Assembly (NCBI RefSeq): GCF_000417875.1
Contig: NW_006920884.1
Location: forward strand, 306,257 to 370,256
From: Pseudozyma flocculosa PF-1
Lineage: Eukaryota > Basidiomycota > Ustilaginomycetes > Ustilaginales > Ustilaginaceae
DNA length: 64,000 nt
Direction of reading: 5' to 3'
The notes beneath the pieces are model-generated. The model had not been told where the DNA came from, made no database searches, and worked only from the letters and a program-made list of their open reading frames with translations. Below, one piece after another: positions 22,397 through 32,383 of this stretch (its first letter is position 1; every line of letters begins with the position of its first letter). A program made the position numbers and the translations under genes.

Positions 22397-23254
22397 TCAG
22401 TCTGTGTGCGAAGATGACGGCGGTGGCGATGGCGGCGGCTGCGACGACGACGACGCGTCCCAGCGACCTCTCTTGCGACTGCGCCTGAGGCTCTCGGCCG
22501 CATCGATCCAAGCATCGAGCATACGCTGCGCGCGCTGGATCCTGAGACGCTCCAGCTCCGAGATGTGGACGAGGCCGGCGCGGGCTGCCCAGTCGTCGAA
22601 GTCGAGACGCCACCAGCGGATGTCTTCGAGCGGGGGCGGGTCGTGGCGGCCAAAGGCGTCGATCTCGTCGAGGATGTCGCGGATCCGCTCAAACAGGAGC
22701 AGCTCCTGCTCGTGCGCTATGGCGACGCCCTTGGCCAACGCGCGCTTGAGTGGCGGAGGATGCTCGACTGGCCAGGCTGGAAGTGGATCCGAGTGCAGTG
22801 AAGTGCTCGACCCGTCGTCGTCGTCGTCTTGAGGACTAGCGGAAGTGTGCATCTCTGCCCCTGTCTCGGCCCTTTGAACGATTCTCGGCCTCTCGTGCGG
22901 AGCGTGTTCGACGGCATGCGTTCGTGTGCGAGGCAAAGAGCTGGACAGGCTGCTCAGCTTCCTCGGCGGGCGAAGGGCCTGACTTCGACGGGGCTCGTCC
23001 GCTGCGAACCGCTCGAGCGACTGTCCGCTATCCATCTCGTGGATCCACCTGCTCAGCATAATGTGGTGGACTTCCTCTTCAGCCTCCACGTCATTCGAGG
23101 GCTGATGACGACGAGGATGCTCTTGGTCTGAGCGGCGGCTCGGTTCGTATGGCGATGACACCTGCTGCGCAGCTCGAGCTGCCGAGGGCATCTGCAAGAT
23201 GCAGGGCCCTCCGACGAGGTAGAGGAGCAGCAGCCGTGAGAACGCCGTCCACAT
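22397..23254 (-). CDS. Secreted helical protein, candidate effector
   Basis: Single-exon gene for about 285 residues, starting at the ATG at 23254. The first 28 residues (MWTAFSRLLLLYL, then GGPCILQMPSAARA) make a convincing signal peptide. The mature chain contains no cysteine, is rich in Arg/Glu/Ser and has a DDDDD stretch. Its C-terminal part is helical: LKRALAKG, LLFERIRDILDEID, PLEDIRWWRLDFDDWAARAG and RMLDAWIDAAESLRR. Longer in-frame readings upstream start at a non-ATG codon and are ignored. Stops are only 179 bp from the convergent uS4m gene. Together with the next gene it forms a small same-strand group of secreted proteins. No known family is recognised, so function is unknown. Confidence 0.72.
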   Translation of the reverse strand: MWTAFSRLLLLYLVGGPCILQMPSAARAAQQVSSPYEPSRRSDQEHPRRHQPSNDVEAEEEVHHIMLSRWIHEMDSGQSLERFAADEPRRSQALRPPRKLSSLSSSLPRTRTHAVEHAPHERPRIVQRAETGAEMHTSASPQDDDDDGSSTSLHSDPLPAWPVEHPPPLKRALAKGVAIAHEQELLLFERIRDILDEIDAFGRHDPPPLEDIRWWRLDFDDWAARAGLVHISELERLRIQRAQRMLDAWIDAAESLRRSRKRGRWDASSSSQPPPSPPPSSSHTD

Positions 23255-24207
23255 CCTCGTATCGTCAAGCGAGGCGTGGCGATGTATGGAGGCGCGATAC
23301 GGAGGGCGGGGTGAGCAAGGAGGATGGAGCAAATGGAAAAGGCAGGGTGAGCAAGAAAGAGATCGAGGAGTTGAAGGAAGGAGGGGGCGTCTGCGGGTCG
23401 GGAAACAAGGGAAAGGAGAGCCGTCGGCCCACACCTCATTTCACTTGTTCGATCCGCCGGCATCGGCAGTGCGGGGCACGTCCTGACAGACCACCGGAAA
23501 GGACTCCCTGCCTGCTCCTTTCCCACGATCGAGTGTCGCAGCGGGGCGTCCCGATGCTTGAGCAAGGCTCAAACAAGACCACGAAGGCGCGGGGGNNNNN
23601 NNNNNNNNNNNNNNNNNNNNNNNNNNNNNNNNNNNNNNNNNNNNNNNNNNNNNNNNNNNNNNNNNNNNNNNNNNNNNNNNNNNNNNNNNNNNNNNNNNNN
23701 NNNNNNNNNNNNNNNNNNNNNNNNNNNNNNNNNNNNNNNNNNNNNNNNNNNNNNNNNNNNNNNNNNNNNNNNNNNNNNNNNNNNNNNNNNNNNNNNNNNN
23801 NNNNNNNNNNNNAACCGAAGCCGGTCGTCGTTGCCGCTGGCAGTCCCGCGCTGCTAACCGGAGCGACGTCATTCCGACGCGGTGGGGGTTTCATACCGTC
23901 CCTGAAATCGCAGTCAGTCGTGGCGTGCGGAGAGATACAGGCGCAGGCGCTGGACAGGTGCCTTTGGAAGGTCGAGCAAAGAGGAGAGTTCACAATGGCG
24001 CACATCCATTCCGCTTCGAGCGGAAAGCTGTGGCGACGTACGAAAGAGAAGCATCACAGTGCCAGCTCGTCGGGGGGCTCAGCACATTCGGATTGGAAGG
24101 AGCGGATTGATGAAAAGGCGTCGAGTCGAGGCGAAGAAGCCGTCTCCGCGGGGCGAGACAGGAGGGCTAGGTTCGCCACACGTTTCTTCTGCTTCCACCG
24201 GGCCTCC
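23255..24207. other. Intergenic region containing an assembly gap
   Basis: Space between two same-strand secreted-protein genes. Minus-strand C/T-rich leader sequence adjoins the gene on the left. I saw no clear TATA box. The middle is unknown sequence. Confidence 0.5.
23596..23812. other. Assembly gap of 217 N
   Basis: A run of N breaks the promoter region between two secreted-protein genes. Nothing can be said about content, and a further small gene cannot be excluded. Confidence 1.
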
Positions 24208-24845
24208 TCACTTGGCCGTCCTTCCAGACGAGGAACCGGCAGCGTTGACGGTGTGGAGCCAACGACGCAGCTGATCGTCCGAGGGCCGGCTAGCAGCGCT
24301 ACCCTGGTCGCGCTCCAGGCCAGCAACGATGCGAGGCGGCTTGTAGCCGCGTCGTCCGGCCAGGCGGTCCTGGTTCGAGGTGGAAGGGAAGAAGCCTTCG
24401 ATCTCCTGGATCCTGGCTTCCAGGACCTGCTTGAGCAGCGCATTGTCGCTCGAGGCCAGTCCGGCCTGGTAGGCGTGCCACCTCGCCTCGAGGGGCACCT
24501 CGACGCCCGTCTTGTCCCAGTTGTACAGCGCGATCAGCTTGGCCCTGCTGCTCATTCCGAGGGGGAAGTACTCGGCACCCCGAGCGAGGTCCTCGACCGG
24601 GGGGAAGCGTCGTTCCAGAACGACGGCGCGGTGGGGCTGCGCAACGTACGAGCGGGATAGCAGAGCGAGTCCGAGACGGTGGATCGAGTCAGATTGTCGT
24701 GAAGCCCGGCGAGCAAGGCCTCTCTCGATCGACTTACGTGCGGCACCTCGACATCGACGTCGCTGGCGACGGGGAGAGCGACGGCTCCGCCGACGAAGAT
24801 GCAGAGCGACACGAGCGCAATCAGGTACGAGGAGACGAGCTTCAT
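24208..24845 (-). CDS. Small secreted protein, candidate effector
   Basis: Predicted 178-residue secreted protein. Exon 1 is 24738-24845 and exon 2 is 24208-24636. The 101-base intron has donor GTAAGT, a CTGAC branch-like site and acceptor GCGCAG, joining in phase 0. Exon 1 encodes a signal peptide (MKLVSSYLIALVSLCIFVGG, then AVALP). The mature part has no cysteine and contains YFPLGMSSRAKLIALYNWD, PLEARWHAYQAGLASSDN and LLKQVLEARIQEIEGFF, then a basic Ser/Gly tail. A TATA box lies 146 bp upstream, almost the same spacing as for the secreted protein at 15 kb. No family is recognised. Small size, secretion, TATA promoter and proximity to another secreted protein suggest an effector-like role, which is inference. 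Confidence 0.8.
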
Positions 24846-26040
24846 CTTGGGCTTGAGTGTAACCCTGAGCGGGGAGCGAGGAGGTGCTGCGAGGGCTTGA
24901 TCGGGGGGGCTGGAAGGAGAGTTTCAGAGAGCGAGGGCGGCTTGGATGGTCTACGGTGAGCAGACGTCGCCGCGGCCCTCGCTCTTTTATACACCTTCCG
25001 AGGCCAGCATCTATCGTCTCCTGTCGGGCAGGCCACCGGCGTGACAGAGCAGGCAGAGGTCGAAAAGCAATCGTCGGCCGCGGCTCGCTCGACGAGGAAG
25101 GTGGCAAGAAGGGATGATCCAAGGAATCGAGTCGGCGCGCTCCGTGCGTCTTGATCCAGGCCAAGATCGATCCGGCTTGGCTCGGCGTGCACCCTCATTC
25201 ATCTTGGGTTGTCCTCGATGTCGCCAGAAGCCGCTCGGACACGGATGCATCCGCGGAACGATCCGTTGCCCCCTTGCCTTCTGGCTCGGCACCTCGGCCG
25301 CGTCCTTGCGCCGTCCGCTCGTCGCCTCGGCCGCACCAGCTTCGCGGCCAAAGCAGCGAGACGGCCTCGTTACCCGTCGGGAAGCTACCGCAGGATCGGC
25401 GCTGTGTGCGTGGGTGGCTCTGCCGTGCCGCGGATGCACTGGCGATGAGACCGGGCACTTTCGGGCGGTCGCCACCGATGTCGAACAACGATCGTGTCCA
25501 ACCGGCACAGGTGTGCAGGTGGCGCCGGTGGGCGGGCCCGTTGCCCTTGACAGCGATTTGTCTGGGAGGTGGCTTGCTTGGTCTTCATTGTGGTCGAGCC
25601 AAGCACTCAGCCCCGAGACCGCTCTTCATGAGGAATCGTCTCGGCGCTTCGACCGGAGCTCGACCGAGAAAAGAGTGGAACAGGGGCGATGTGGTGGTGG
25701 TGCTGGAGGGGTAGGTCTCGTCGCAAGGCAGATCGGTACGGCACAGCATTGCACAGCACGGCACAGACGCAGGCCGAGTCGCCATACATGGGAGCAATGG
25801 AAGCGCAAGGGTATGCAGGATTATCACGGAGGGACCATCGCCCTCGGAGACTGGCGCTATCTAGTCGTACAGGGGCCCGTGTCTTGTTTAAATCGAGAGG
25901 TTGCACCGGAACTGGTCGATGAAGGAGGCAGGGAACGGCATGGACAGAGCAGAGGGAAAGGGAAAGGTGGCGCGGGCGCGAGCCGCGGCAACACGGCGGG
26001 CATTGGGTCAATGCTGCGACCGTGATGATAGTCGCAGTGG
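24846..26040. other. Upstream region of secreted-protein gene and 3' side of Bem1
   Basis: Contains the TATA box above and an ATG-initiated frame (25114-26025, plus) that lacks family features and runs antisense through the promoter. A cluster of GCACAGC/GGCACAG repeats sits near 25738-25770. No gene is supported. Confidence 0.5.
24985..24991 (-). promoter_or_regulatory. TATA box
   Basis: Minus-strand TATAAAA within GTGTATAAAAGAGC, 146 bases upstream of the ATG at 24845, with a C/T-rich leader between. Confidence 0.75.
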
Positions 26041-28303
26041 CTACTCCGCGTAGAGCATGACCTTGCCGCCCTTTTCGGTAACGTCTCTGAGCCACCTCGC
26101 CAGCTCCTCGTCGTTGCGGATGCGGCCTGCGCCGTCGTCGCGCGTGTAGAGCGCCTGGACGCCGTCGCCGATGCGCTCGCGGACCTTTTCGAGAAGCGAG
26201 TCAAACGGCGGCTGCGGCGGCATACGCAACGCAAACACCATCTCCTTGTCGTGCAACGGCGACACTTTGATGCGGTGATACGCCGGCGTCGCCGCTCCGC
26301 TCGCTGCCGGCGCCGCCGCTGGCAGAGAAGGATGGGAAGGCGCCCGTGCGTGCGACGACGAGGTGCGAGGAGACGACGACGTCGTGGTGCGAACGTGGGC
26401 GTCTGAGCCCAGCGAGAGGTTGCGTGTCGAATCGAGCAGCGTGTCGACTCCAGACGTGCCGCTCGACCGCCCGACGGGTTGATCCTCGCTGTATTTGCTG
26501 CGGTTCAGGCACAAGGGGGGCGAAATACGAGACGAAAGGCTTGGTCAGCAAGGTGCCTACCTGGAAGCAGCGCCGTCGGTGACCCTGGACAGGATCGTCC
26601 CGGACTCACTGGATGCCGTTGCTGTGGAGCGCCTCTTTTGTCGGCTGCGAGTGGTGTTGCGACGATGATGAGATTGACGGGTGCGCCTGGTGACCGCCTC
26701 CGCTGTAGGCGCTTGCGGAGCCCCTCGCCTCGCCCGCCGCAGCCTGGCTACCCCCGCGCGCCGGGTGTGTGGTGCAATGGTCACCGGGTCTCGGCTCAAA
26801 GAAGAGGCGCACCAGCTCGCTGCGCATGATGTACTCGGGCAGGGCGCACAGCTCCACAATGTACTGGTCCAGGTCCACCCTCCTCTGCGACGTCACCAGG
26901 TCGTCGACCTCATCGAGCGGGCCAGGCATCAGCGGCAAGATGCGCTCGCTGGAGTGGCCGTTGTCGTCCGTCTCGCGGCCAGCCTCGGAGGGGAAGTGGT
27001 CGAGGAGCGCAATCTGGAACTCGTAGAAGTCCTCGTAGAGACGGTAGAGGATCAGGTCGCGCTCCTCGCCCTCTGGCGCGCGTGGAGCGTGGAGAGGCGC
27101 AGAGTCCGAGGGGCCGGCGACGTGGGTGGCCTGGATGCGGAACCAGTAGTCGCCCTGCTCAAAGTGGAAAGAGTCGACGGCCGCAGAGGTGATGATGCCC
27201 GTCGGTAGCGGCTCTCCCGGCGACATGCCAGGCGGCAGCTCCGACATCGGGTCCATCCCGGCGGCCGCAGCAGCTGGCGACGAAGAGTGACCATCGTGGT
27301 TGTGCGCATATTGCCCTCCCAGGGGACCGCCAGAAGAGTCGTAAAGGCCGTCCTTGGGCGGAGGTGTGGGGAGGTCCTGCTGCTGATGGAGCTGGCTGAA
27401 GGAGTGGGTGCCGAAGCTGGTGCTGCTACCCGCCGACGGATTGCCGTAGGGCGAGATGCCGGCCTGATGGTGAGGTGGCTGCTGCGGCTGTGGGAAGTCG
27501 AAACGGCCCAGGGGGATGGTGTTCTTCTTGTACTCGGCCGTCATCTTCTTCCACTCCTCGACCTTGGGCACGACGCCGCTCTCGATCAGCTCCTGGACGT
27601 CCTCGACGGGCCGTCCGGTCACCAGGTCCTTGATCTCGACAAAAGTGACGGGGATCAGGCCGGGTCCGCCGAGGCGGCCGATGGGCTTTGCGACGAACCA
27701 CTCGTAGTTGGACTGGGCGATGACGATGATGGGCTCGCCGGCCTTTGCCTCGAGCTCGTCGGCGCGCTCGGCGACGAAGTTGTACTTGACCACCGCATAG
27801 AGTCCTCCGCCGCCCGCCGCGCCTCCCTTTCCCGCAACGGCCGCGCCAGCTGCTCGGCCGTACATGCTCGACGCGGTGGGTCCGGCCGCCTGCTGGGACG
27901 CGAAGTTGGGCGATGTGGGACCGCCGCTGCCCAGGGTCGGAGAGACGGCGCCCGGGCCTGCTGCGCTGGTGGCGGCGGCCCTGCTGCTCTTGGACAGGAC
28001 GTCAAAGTGCGAGGCGGGGACCAGGCCGCGGGCGTTGGAGATGGGGTTGCAGGCCTCGAACCAGTCCGGGTTGGTGCTCGATTCGGAGGTGACGTGGAAG
28101 AAGTCGCCCTTGTGGAAGGAGAGCTCGTGGGGCGCGGTGGAGCGGTAGTCTTTGATGGCGCGGATGACGAGCTTGGGTGGCTGGATGGTGACGGCGCTCT
28201 TGACGCCGGTAAAGGTGCTGGGTGACTGCGCGGATCCAGCCGGCTTGCCGCCGGAGCTGCGGTCCTTGTTGAGGGAGCGTCGGAACTCTTTCAGGCCCTT
28301 CAT
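26041..28303 (-). CDS. BEM1: Bem1-like polarity scaffold (SH3-SH3-PX-PB1)
   Basis: Cytoplasmic scaffold that in yeasts links Cdc42, its exchange factor and PAK kinases at growth sites. Three exons: 26610-28303, a 24-base microexon 26561-26584, and 26041-26497. Phases fit exactly, giving ...SNGIQ-VTDGAAS-SKYSEDQ, for about 724 residues. SH3-1 is at residues 46-105 (RAIKDYRSTAPHELSF). SH3-2 is at 168-226 (LYAVVKYNFVAERADELEAK). A Gln/Pro/Ser spacer follows, then PX at about 374-505 (RLYEDFYEFQ, RRVDLDQYIVELC). PB1 is at about 643-724 (HRIKVSP, then RNDEELARWLRD), matching Bem1 domain order. It is longer than yeast Bem1 (551) because of linkers. A Bud2-type RasGAP, another polarity component, lies 12 kb away. 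The ATG is the first in frame and is followed by a basic N-terminus. Confidence 0.93.
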
Positions 28304-30433
28304 GGTGACTGCCAGTGAGCGCTTCGCCCGTGTCCCCCGAGCGGATTCGGCTTTGGTGTGGTGCGGTGCGGTACGCTGTCAGGTGCGGCCGCCAAGTGCC
28401 GGTTGATGTTTCGGCCTGCCTCCGGAGGCGATGCGGTGGTCGGATTGGGCAGCCGTGGTGCTTGTCGTCGGAGCGGAAGACGGCCGTAGCGTGGGGAAGT
28501 CTCAGTCTGGAACACGGATCTCCCGAGAGCGCGACGATGCTGGCGGGTGGCGGAGTGGACAGTAAGACTGTTGGCAGAAATCGCAGCAAGCAGCACAGGA
28601 AGAGGGTCGGCGATCCTGGGCGAGGCGGAGCAGAGCAATATCGAGCGCAGATGCACGAGCGGTGTGGGCGTAGTCCAGGGCGGGTAGGTCGTGAGTCGTG
28701 ATCGCAGCTGTCGCGGTCGGACGATCCGAAGCGGGTGATGATGCGTGCGGCGGCGGTGGTGGTGGTGGTGGGCCGATGCCGACCGACTCAAAAAAGGCTC
28801 GGAGGTCGGCAATGGGCCGCGCGAGGTCCTGGTTTGGCCAAGCAGGCAGGCAGGCAGGCCACGCCTAGGCCAGACAGACGGGGGTCGCGCGCGCGCGTGC
28901 GCGAGGGTTGCCTGAGGCAGGCCTCTGGTATGCGTGGCCCGGGCCTCTGTTTCCAGCGTTCCGGGTCGAGAACCACAGCCAGCCGGCCTCTTGGCAAGTC
29001 GCACGCTGCCGCCCCTTTGTGGGTCGGTTGCTCAAGGAGCAAGCCAAGGTGGCGCTCGCGATATCGTCGTCCGAACGCCGTGGGGCGAGGAACGCATCGT
29101 CTGCCGACCGAAGCGGTCTGGCGGGGCGACGGCGTCGAGGCTCGCCTGCTCGTACGTAGTCAGGGGCCGGGCGATGGATGTTCAACGCCCTCACCCTCGC
29201 CCCCCGCCGCGCTGACCCTCTGCTGGAAGGGCCAAGCAGGCCCACGCCGGAGTTGAAATGAAAAACCAGAAGAAAAGCCAGGAAAATTCCACGCGGCGAG
29301 CAGACCGCCAGCATCTCAGCATCGTATCTCTTCGCGACCTGCCCACGCTGCTTGCTTGTGTGCCTCCGTCGTTGCCGGCGCCCAGCCGACCATATTCGCC
29401 TCTCTTTCCCTGCCATGCATCGCTCCCCTTGACGTGCAGGAGCAGTGCGCAAGGAGGGTCAGCGAGAGAGCCCGGCCAGTACAGTGCCGATCCCGACACT
29501 AACTATGTCGCGGTGCCTGCTGTTGGAAGGACGCCGGTGGCACGATCAGATGGCGGGGTGCACGAGTGGTAGAAGTCCAGCTGCAGCCGTGCGCAGGACG
29601 CAATTCTCTCGCCACCGACGCCACGGCAAAGGGAGACGATCCGAGCGATACGTCTCGAGGGCCGCGAAGCTGTCTTTCGCTACAGCAGCAGCGGCACGAG
29701 TTTAACGGAACGGCACGAGGCAGATGGTGGCGATTGCGGTCCTACCCTTCATCAAGTCGCATCCCTTTGTGCGCCTCGCGCCGGCGCCGAGCTCGAGTAT
29801 TGGTCACATGTATGCAGTCGTGAAGTCGACGTCAAAGGGGCTGACTTGCCCACGCCAATGTGGCGATACAGACAAAGGGGAAGGGACATCGAAAAGGAGT
29901 CGCGATGAAAAAGGCAGCCTCGATCGATCCTTGTCAACAGAGAGACGAGTGGCTGCCGGCGTTGATTAGAGTGTCGTCCAGGTGCTTGACGTCCAGAGAG
30001 GAGTACCTCTAACCTAACGAGTGGCGGTCCAACATGGCGCCGCTTGCCTTTCATCGGGCCTCCGGCTCGATGTCGCTGCAAGCCCTCACCTCGTCTGGCC
30101 ACAGCCACGGCAGATTGTGGCCACTGCGCCTCCGCCCCCCTGTATAGGCTCGCCCGATTGCATCGAGCGTCCTCCAAGGACCGTCGAACACCCGATCCTT
30201 CCGGCTGACGATTTCCGCCGACGCTGACGCCGGTACGAAACGCAGCCCGGCCTTTACTCTGGACATCCCAAAGGTGTCCACGTACACGGAGTGCTGCGAC
30301 CTCCGAAGAGAGGCGATGGCGATACAGCGAGGATCCTTACCGTAACGCCTTGTCTCTCACCGATCCCATACGATAGCAGAGGCCGGGGCTCGTTGATATC
30401 GTCAATCGGAACTCAAGTGCACTGGGAGCGGCG

Positions 30434-30440
30434 TATATAA
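30434..30440 (+). promoter_or_regulatory. Orphan TATATAA element
   Basis: GCGTATATAACGGG is the strongest TATA-like element in this 4 kb stretch. The next plus-strand ATG is 284 bases downstream (30724) and opens an unremarkable frame. It may drive a non-coding RNA or a small unrecognised gene, or it may be chance. Confidence 0.3.
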
Positions 30441-32314
30441 CGGGAGCTTGGGGGTAAAACGTGACTGTACTCGGCAGAGAGACGCTGCTGTGGGCGTGCT
30501 TTGCTGGTCTCAGATCAGAACACGCGCACCGATCCGCCTCTGCCCTTGCCAGACCGCTGTCAGACTCCGCTCGTGTGCTCCTGGACGTCTGTGCTGGAAG
30601 CCTTGGCGTGTCGCTCCATTCGCTGAAAATCTACCGGTAGCTGCGCTCAGCGCCCGTCCTCGCCAGCGGCAACCGGTGTGCTTCAGAAACGGACAAGGCG
30701 GGTCTGACGAGCCTAGAGCAGGAATGAAGCTGACATCTGTATTGCGTACTGACAAAGACTGGCACGATAGAAGGATCCGTACGTACGTATGGCGCCTCGA
30801 TGAGCGTAAGCCCGAAGACCGCCAGCAATTTGAGCGCGCGGAAGCCGGCAGCTTGTGCCATGAGGAGGCCCGTCTGGTCGTTAGGGAGCGTAGGAACCAT
30901 GCGCCTGCCACCGATCCAGGCACATGTGCGAAGTGCAGGCTGGGCAACATCGGCCGTGGAGTATCCTGACAGCCGTCTAGCCACAGTGTAGTCAGACGAT
31001 GCTCGCGATCGTCCTGCTGCACCGGCAGGCGAGCACCATCCCTATCGCCCAGGAGAAGTCCCAAAGCTACCGTGCGTAACGGGTGCTCCCTCGAGCGAGG
31101 GTCGAGATCCGGCCTGGGATCTCGGGGCGGCGCCTTTGACCGGGGTCGGCCCAGGCCCGACGGCGTGCCGCCTCGGCTAGCCTGGCATCTATTTTGGTTG
31201 TATTTGCGGGTTTCGCCTAAGCTCGAGATTCGAATACCCGGGCCAATCGCTTTTCAAGTCGACGGCAGCCAGCCAATACAAATCGGATCGACGGGCGAGC
31301 GGTGCCGCCGCCCTGATGGCTCGCTGCTGCTGCGTTCCTCGGCGTAACCGGCCGGCTTGCGTTTTTTCCTGCGCTGCAGATGGTGCCGGCTCCCGCAGCC
31401 TGACCTGCCGCCTGCCTGCCGGAGCATGTCGATTCGTCGCGTTTGGTGGCTTTTGCTTTGCTTGCTTGCTGGCCCTAGCCTCCTGCTTGGGCGGGCTCGT
31501 TGCGGCGGGACCTCCGGCCTCCTGCTTCGGCGCGGCATCTCGCGCCTGCTCGCTTCTCCCTGCTTGGTGCCGCCGATGCCGCCTCCAGCCCCGCTGGTCC
31601 GCCCCGCCGCCTTGCGGCTTGCCCCTTGCCTTAACTTCTGGTCTGCCCGCTGGGCCCGGCCGCCTGAGCCTCGTCTCGAGGCCGCGCAGATCCGCAAAAG
31701 CCAACGCCCTCGTTCCCAGCAGGTGCATGCGTGTGCGGCGTGCGTGTGTTTTTGGGGCACTACCCTAGACGCTGCGGGCGCTGCCGCCGGCGGGTGGTGC
31801 CTGCCGTTGGCCTGCTTGCTCAGCGCCATTCACCGCCAGGACGGCTTGCCTTCGCTGGCCTGCCGCGCTGCCTGGGCTGCCTTCAGGCAGAATGGACGGC
31901 TGATCGTCGTGGCCGCGTAGCCCATCATGCTTCGTCGTCGTCGGCGGCGGCGGCGGCGACGATGGCAGCACGGGAGACCCAAGGCAAGAGGCATGCGAGC
32001 CTGACCTGTCCCTGGCCTTGGCCAGCGCTATTTCCATCGACGTTGTTTGCGCTCCCGCCGGCACCTTTCCTCCTCGTTCTCCCCCCTCATCCCTCCCTCA
32101 CCTTCCGGCCACCAACCCATATCACTCCCGCATTCCCCTCGCAATCAAACAGGCTTGACGTCTCCCTTTGATTTCCCCCCTTCATCATCCGCCTCTTCTC
32201 TTCCACCACCTCGCCTCCAGAACGTCTCCCCGCAACCACTCCCCTCCTCACGTCGTTCGAACCCCTCCCTCTCCTTATCGACAAGCTCGACGCCTTCCCC
32301 TCGATACTAACCCG

Positions 32315-32332
32315 CCCCCCCCCCCCCCCCCC
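32315..32332. repeat. C homopolymer of 18
   Basis: Uninterrupted run of 18 C about 50 bases before the GH128 start codon, in its C/T-rich leader. Confidence 0.8.
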
Positions 32333-32383
32333 ACCCCACCACCGTCTCTCACTCGACCTCACTCTTTCCGGAATTGCAGCACC

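Larger units (their letters stand above)
28304..32383. other. Long intergenic region between Bem1 and GH128
   Basis: About 4 kb between divergent genes. The left part is minus-strand C/T-rich Bem1 leader. CAGG/CCTG and TTGGCC words cluster at 28820-28920, 29025-29050 and 29225-29250. An orphan TATA element is at 30434. CTTGCTTGC and CCTGCC runs occur around 31400-31480, then a C/T-rich leader and a poly-C run precede the GH128 ATG. No frame in the stretch has family features, so no gene is supported. Confidence 0.5.

Noticed and set aside
20958..22613. 551-codon open frame on the minus strand
   Set aside because: Antisense to mitochondrial uS4m and extends into the convergent spacer without any motif.
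25114..26025. ATG-initiated frame of 303 codons on the plus strand
   Set aside because: It overlaps the promoter of a secreted-protein gene, has mixed composition and shows no recognisable domain or splice structure. Such frames are common in GC-rich DNA.
31222..31240. TTCGAAT element resembling a tRNA T loop
   Set aside because: Flanks do not form a T stem and no cloverleaf could be drawn.
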